This document shows, one piece after another, positions 5,023 through 6,509 of a stretch of DNA of 6,509 nucleotides (its first letter is position 1; each line of letters opens with the position of its first letter). This DNA is from Myxococcales bacterium. GTDB lineage: Bacteria > Myxococcota_A > UBA9160 > JALSIO01. Made by a program: the position numbers and the translations under genes. The stretch covers positions 1 to 6,509 of the forward strand of contig JALSIO010000036.1 of NCBI GenBank assembly GCA_026989995.1. Direction: 5' to 3'. Under the pieces are notes generated by a model. It saw nothing but the letters and a program-made list of their open reading frames with translations. It made no database searches and had not been told where the DNA came from.

Positions 5023-6509
5023 CGCCGCGCTCCCCGCCGGGCCCTCCGCCGGCTCCGGCGACGCGCAGGAGCGCCTCCCGAAGGGCCGCGAGGCGCTCCG
5101 GATCGGTGACCTTCCGCCCGTCCCGGTCCTTGAGGTAGAAGGTGTCCGCCACCTGGTCGAGCACCGTCGTCGCCTTCGAGACGAAGATCTCGAAGCCCTG
5201 CTCGTGGATGGTCCGGGTCAGGTCGTAGAGCAGGCCGCGCCGGTCGTCCGCGGACACGTCGACGATGGTGTAGAAGTCCGACTCCTCGTTCGTGATATGG
5301 ACCGTGGGAGGCGCCGATGCAGGCGAGCGGGTTGCGAGCAGCGAGGAGCGCCGGCGCGCCACGAGCTCGCGTACGTCGACGACACCCGTCAGCACCGCCT
5401 GCAGCATCGACTCCACGCTGCGCCAGGCCTCACGGCGCTCGAGCTCACCCCCCTCGGGCGTCGATACGCGATAGATCTCCAGGGCGAGCCCCCCGCGCGT
5501 GGTGTAGACGTGGGAGCCCAGGATGTTGATCCCGCGGGCGGTGAGCACCCCGGCCACGTTGGCGTAGAGCCCGGGCACGTCCGCGGCGCAGGCGATGAAC
5601 TCCGAGAAGCCGCCCCGCATCTCCCGCACGGCCGTGCTCACCACCCGATCCCGGCTGTACGCCAGCAGCACCTGCGCATGGCGCGCGATCTGCGGTGGCG
5701 TGTGGGAGACGAAGTAGCGGCGCGGCATCGACTCGAAGAAGGCGTCGATCTCCTCCTGCGAGGTTCCCGCACGCTGGAGAACCTCCCGGGCGGCCGCCTT
5801 CCGCTGTTCCACGCGGCCTTCGATGAGCCGCGCCGCCCGATCGAGGTCTCCGCCCCCGGTCTCGAGGAACTCCGAAGTGCGCTCGAAGAGCTCGCGCAGC
5901 AGCTGCCGGCGCCAGCCCGTCCAGGCGGAGCGGGACGAGGCCTTCATGTCCGCGAAGGTCAGCAGGTAGAGGTTGCGGAGGTTGTCCCGGGTTCCCACGC
6001 GGCGGGCGAAGTCCACGACCAGCTTCGGGTCCGAGAGGTCGCGCCGCTGCGCCACGTGCGACATCTGCAGATGCTCGGCGACCAGGAAGACCACCTGCTC
6101 GGTGCGCTCCGACTCGAGTCCGAGCCGTTCGCAGCAGGCGCGGGCCAGCACCGCCCCCTTTCGCGAGTGCCCTCCGCCCCGGCCCTTGCCGACGTCGTGC
6201 AACAGGCAGCCGAGAAAGAGCACCACGGGATCCCGGATGTCCCGGGAGAGCTCGGTGAGGTCCGGGACCTCGAGTCGGAACTCGCCCTTCCGGAGCCGTC
6301 GGAGCGTCTCCACGAGGAAGATGCTGTGCACGTCCACGGTGTAGGTGTGGTAGACGACGTGCTGCCACCGGCACACGATGTGCTCCCACTCGGGGAGGTA
6401 GCGGCCGAGCAGACCGACCTCGTTCATCACCAGGAGGTTGCGGGTGACCCGCTGCTCGGCGGCGAGGATCTCCTGGAAGAGCCGCGAGGCCTCCGGGTCG
6501 CCGCGGAAG
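5009..6509 (-). CDS. glnD: GlnD, bifunctional PII uridylyltransferase/uridylyl-removing enzyme (C-terminal part)
   Basis: GlnD senses glutamine and adds or removes UMP on PII proteins (GlnB/GlnK), controlling nitrogen assimilation. About 499 codons are visible; the reading frame is open to the right edge (FRGDPEASRLFQEILAAEQR), so the GTG at 6430 is internal and the N-terminal nucleotidyltransferase domain lies outside. Whole GlnD is usually about 850-930 aa. Counting from the first whole codon at 6508, the HD (uridylyl-removing) domain has YHTYTVDVH (His61), LLHDVGKGRGGGHSRKG (His104-Asp105), AEHLQMS (His146) and TFADMKA (Asp187). Two glutamine-sensing ACT domains follow: ADVPGLYANVAGVLTARGIN within about 303-371, and SADDRRGLLYDLTRTIHEQG within about 412-481. 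A Gly-rich tail ends at 5009 and overlaps the xerD start. The operon promoter must lie further right. Confidence 0.95.
   Translation of the reverse strand, partial: FRGDPEASRLFQEILAAEQRVTRNLLVMNEVGLLGRYLPEWEHIVCRWQHVVYHTYTVDVHSIFLVETLRRLRKGEFRLEVPDLTELSRDIRDPVVLFLGCLLHDVGKGRGGGHSRKGAVLARACCERLGLESERTEQVVFLVAEHLQMSHVAQRRDLSDPKLVVDFARRVGTRDNLRNLYLLTFADMKASSRSAWTGWRRQLLRELFERTSEFLETGGGDLDRAARLIEGRVEQRKAAAREVLQRAGTSQEEIDAFFESMPRRYFVSHTPPQIARHAQVLLAYSRDRVVSTAVREMRGGFSEFIACAADVPGLYANVAGVLTARGINILGSHVYTTRGGLALEIYRVSTPEGGELERREAWRSVESMLQAVLTGVVDVRELVARRRSSLLATRSPASAPPTVHITNEESDFYTIVDVSADDRRGLLYDLTRTIHEQGFEIFVSKATTVLDQVADTFYLKDRDGRKVTDPERLAALREALLRVAGAGGGPGGERGVAGP

Noticed and set aside
2735..5138. 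Long plus-strand open frames opposite cca and xerD (2735-4177, 3903-5138, 4126-5007)
   Set aside because: The minus-strand frames contain complete catalytic motifs of known families; the plus-strand products have none and no credible ribosome-binding sites.
6428..6430. GTG at 6430 as the start of glnD
   Set aside because: The frame stays open to the window edge with GlnD-like sequence before it, and a start here would remove the whole nucleotidyltransferase domain and begin just before the HD domain.

Overview
The window is a high-GC stretch (roughly 70 %, judged by eye) in which every supported gene lies on the minus strand, so transcription runs from the right edge to the left. In transcription order it holds: the 3' part of glnD (PII uridylyltransferase/uridylyl-removing enzyme, cut by the right edge), xerD (tyrosine recombinase), a class II tRNA CCA-adding/poly(A) polymerase-type nucleotidyltransferase (cca), scpA, scpB, and an RluB-type pseudouridine synthase. 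After a gap of about 265 bases comes the start of a small exported protein of unknown function, cut by the left edge.

The first six genes look like one housekeeping operon. glnD and xerD overlap by 14 bases. xerD and cca share a GTGA stop/start overlap. cca to scpA and scpA to scpB are gaps of 41 and 49 bases. scpB and rluB overlap by 80 bases if the only canonical rluB start is used. Functionally the cluster joins nitrogen sensing (GlnD), chromosome dimer resolution (XerD), chromosome condensation and segregation (ScpA/ScpB, the kleisin and winged-helix partners of SMC) and RNA maturation (CCA addition, rRNA pseudouridylation). smc and xerC are not in the window. An extended -10-like element at the end of cca could give scpAB-rluB their own promoter.

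GlnD with tandem ACT domains, together with SMC-type ScpAB rather than MukBEF, suggests a Gram-negative, high-GC bacterium of the Desulfobacterota/Desulfuromonadota/Myxococcota type (the former Deltaproteobacteria). This is inference from gene content and order, not proof.

The only non-housekeeping part is positions 147-411. It contains a hairpin just after rluB, a strikingly phased (10-11 bp) degenerate repeat at 281-360, two short inverted repeats, and the leader of the exported protein. No RNA gene, CRISPR array, insertion sequence, dif-like site or clear undescribed system was found. The large open frames on the plus strand are GC-driven shadows of the minus-strand genes.
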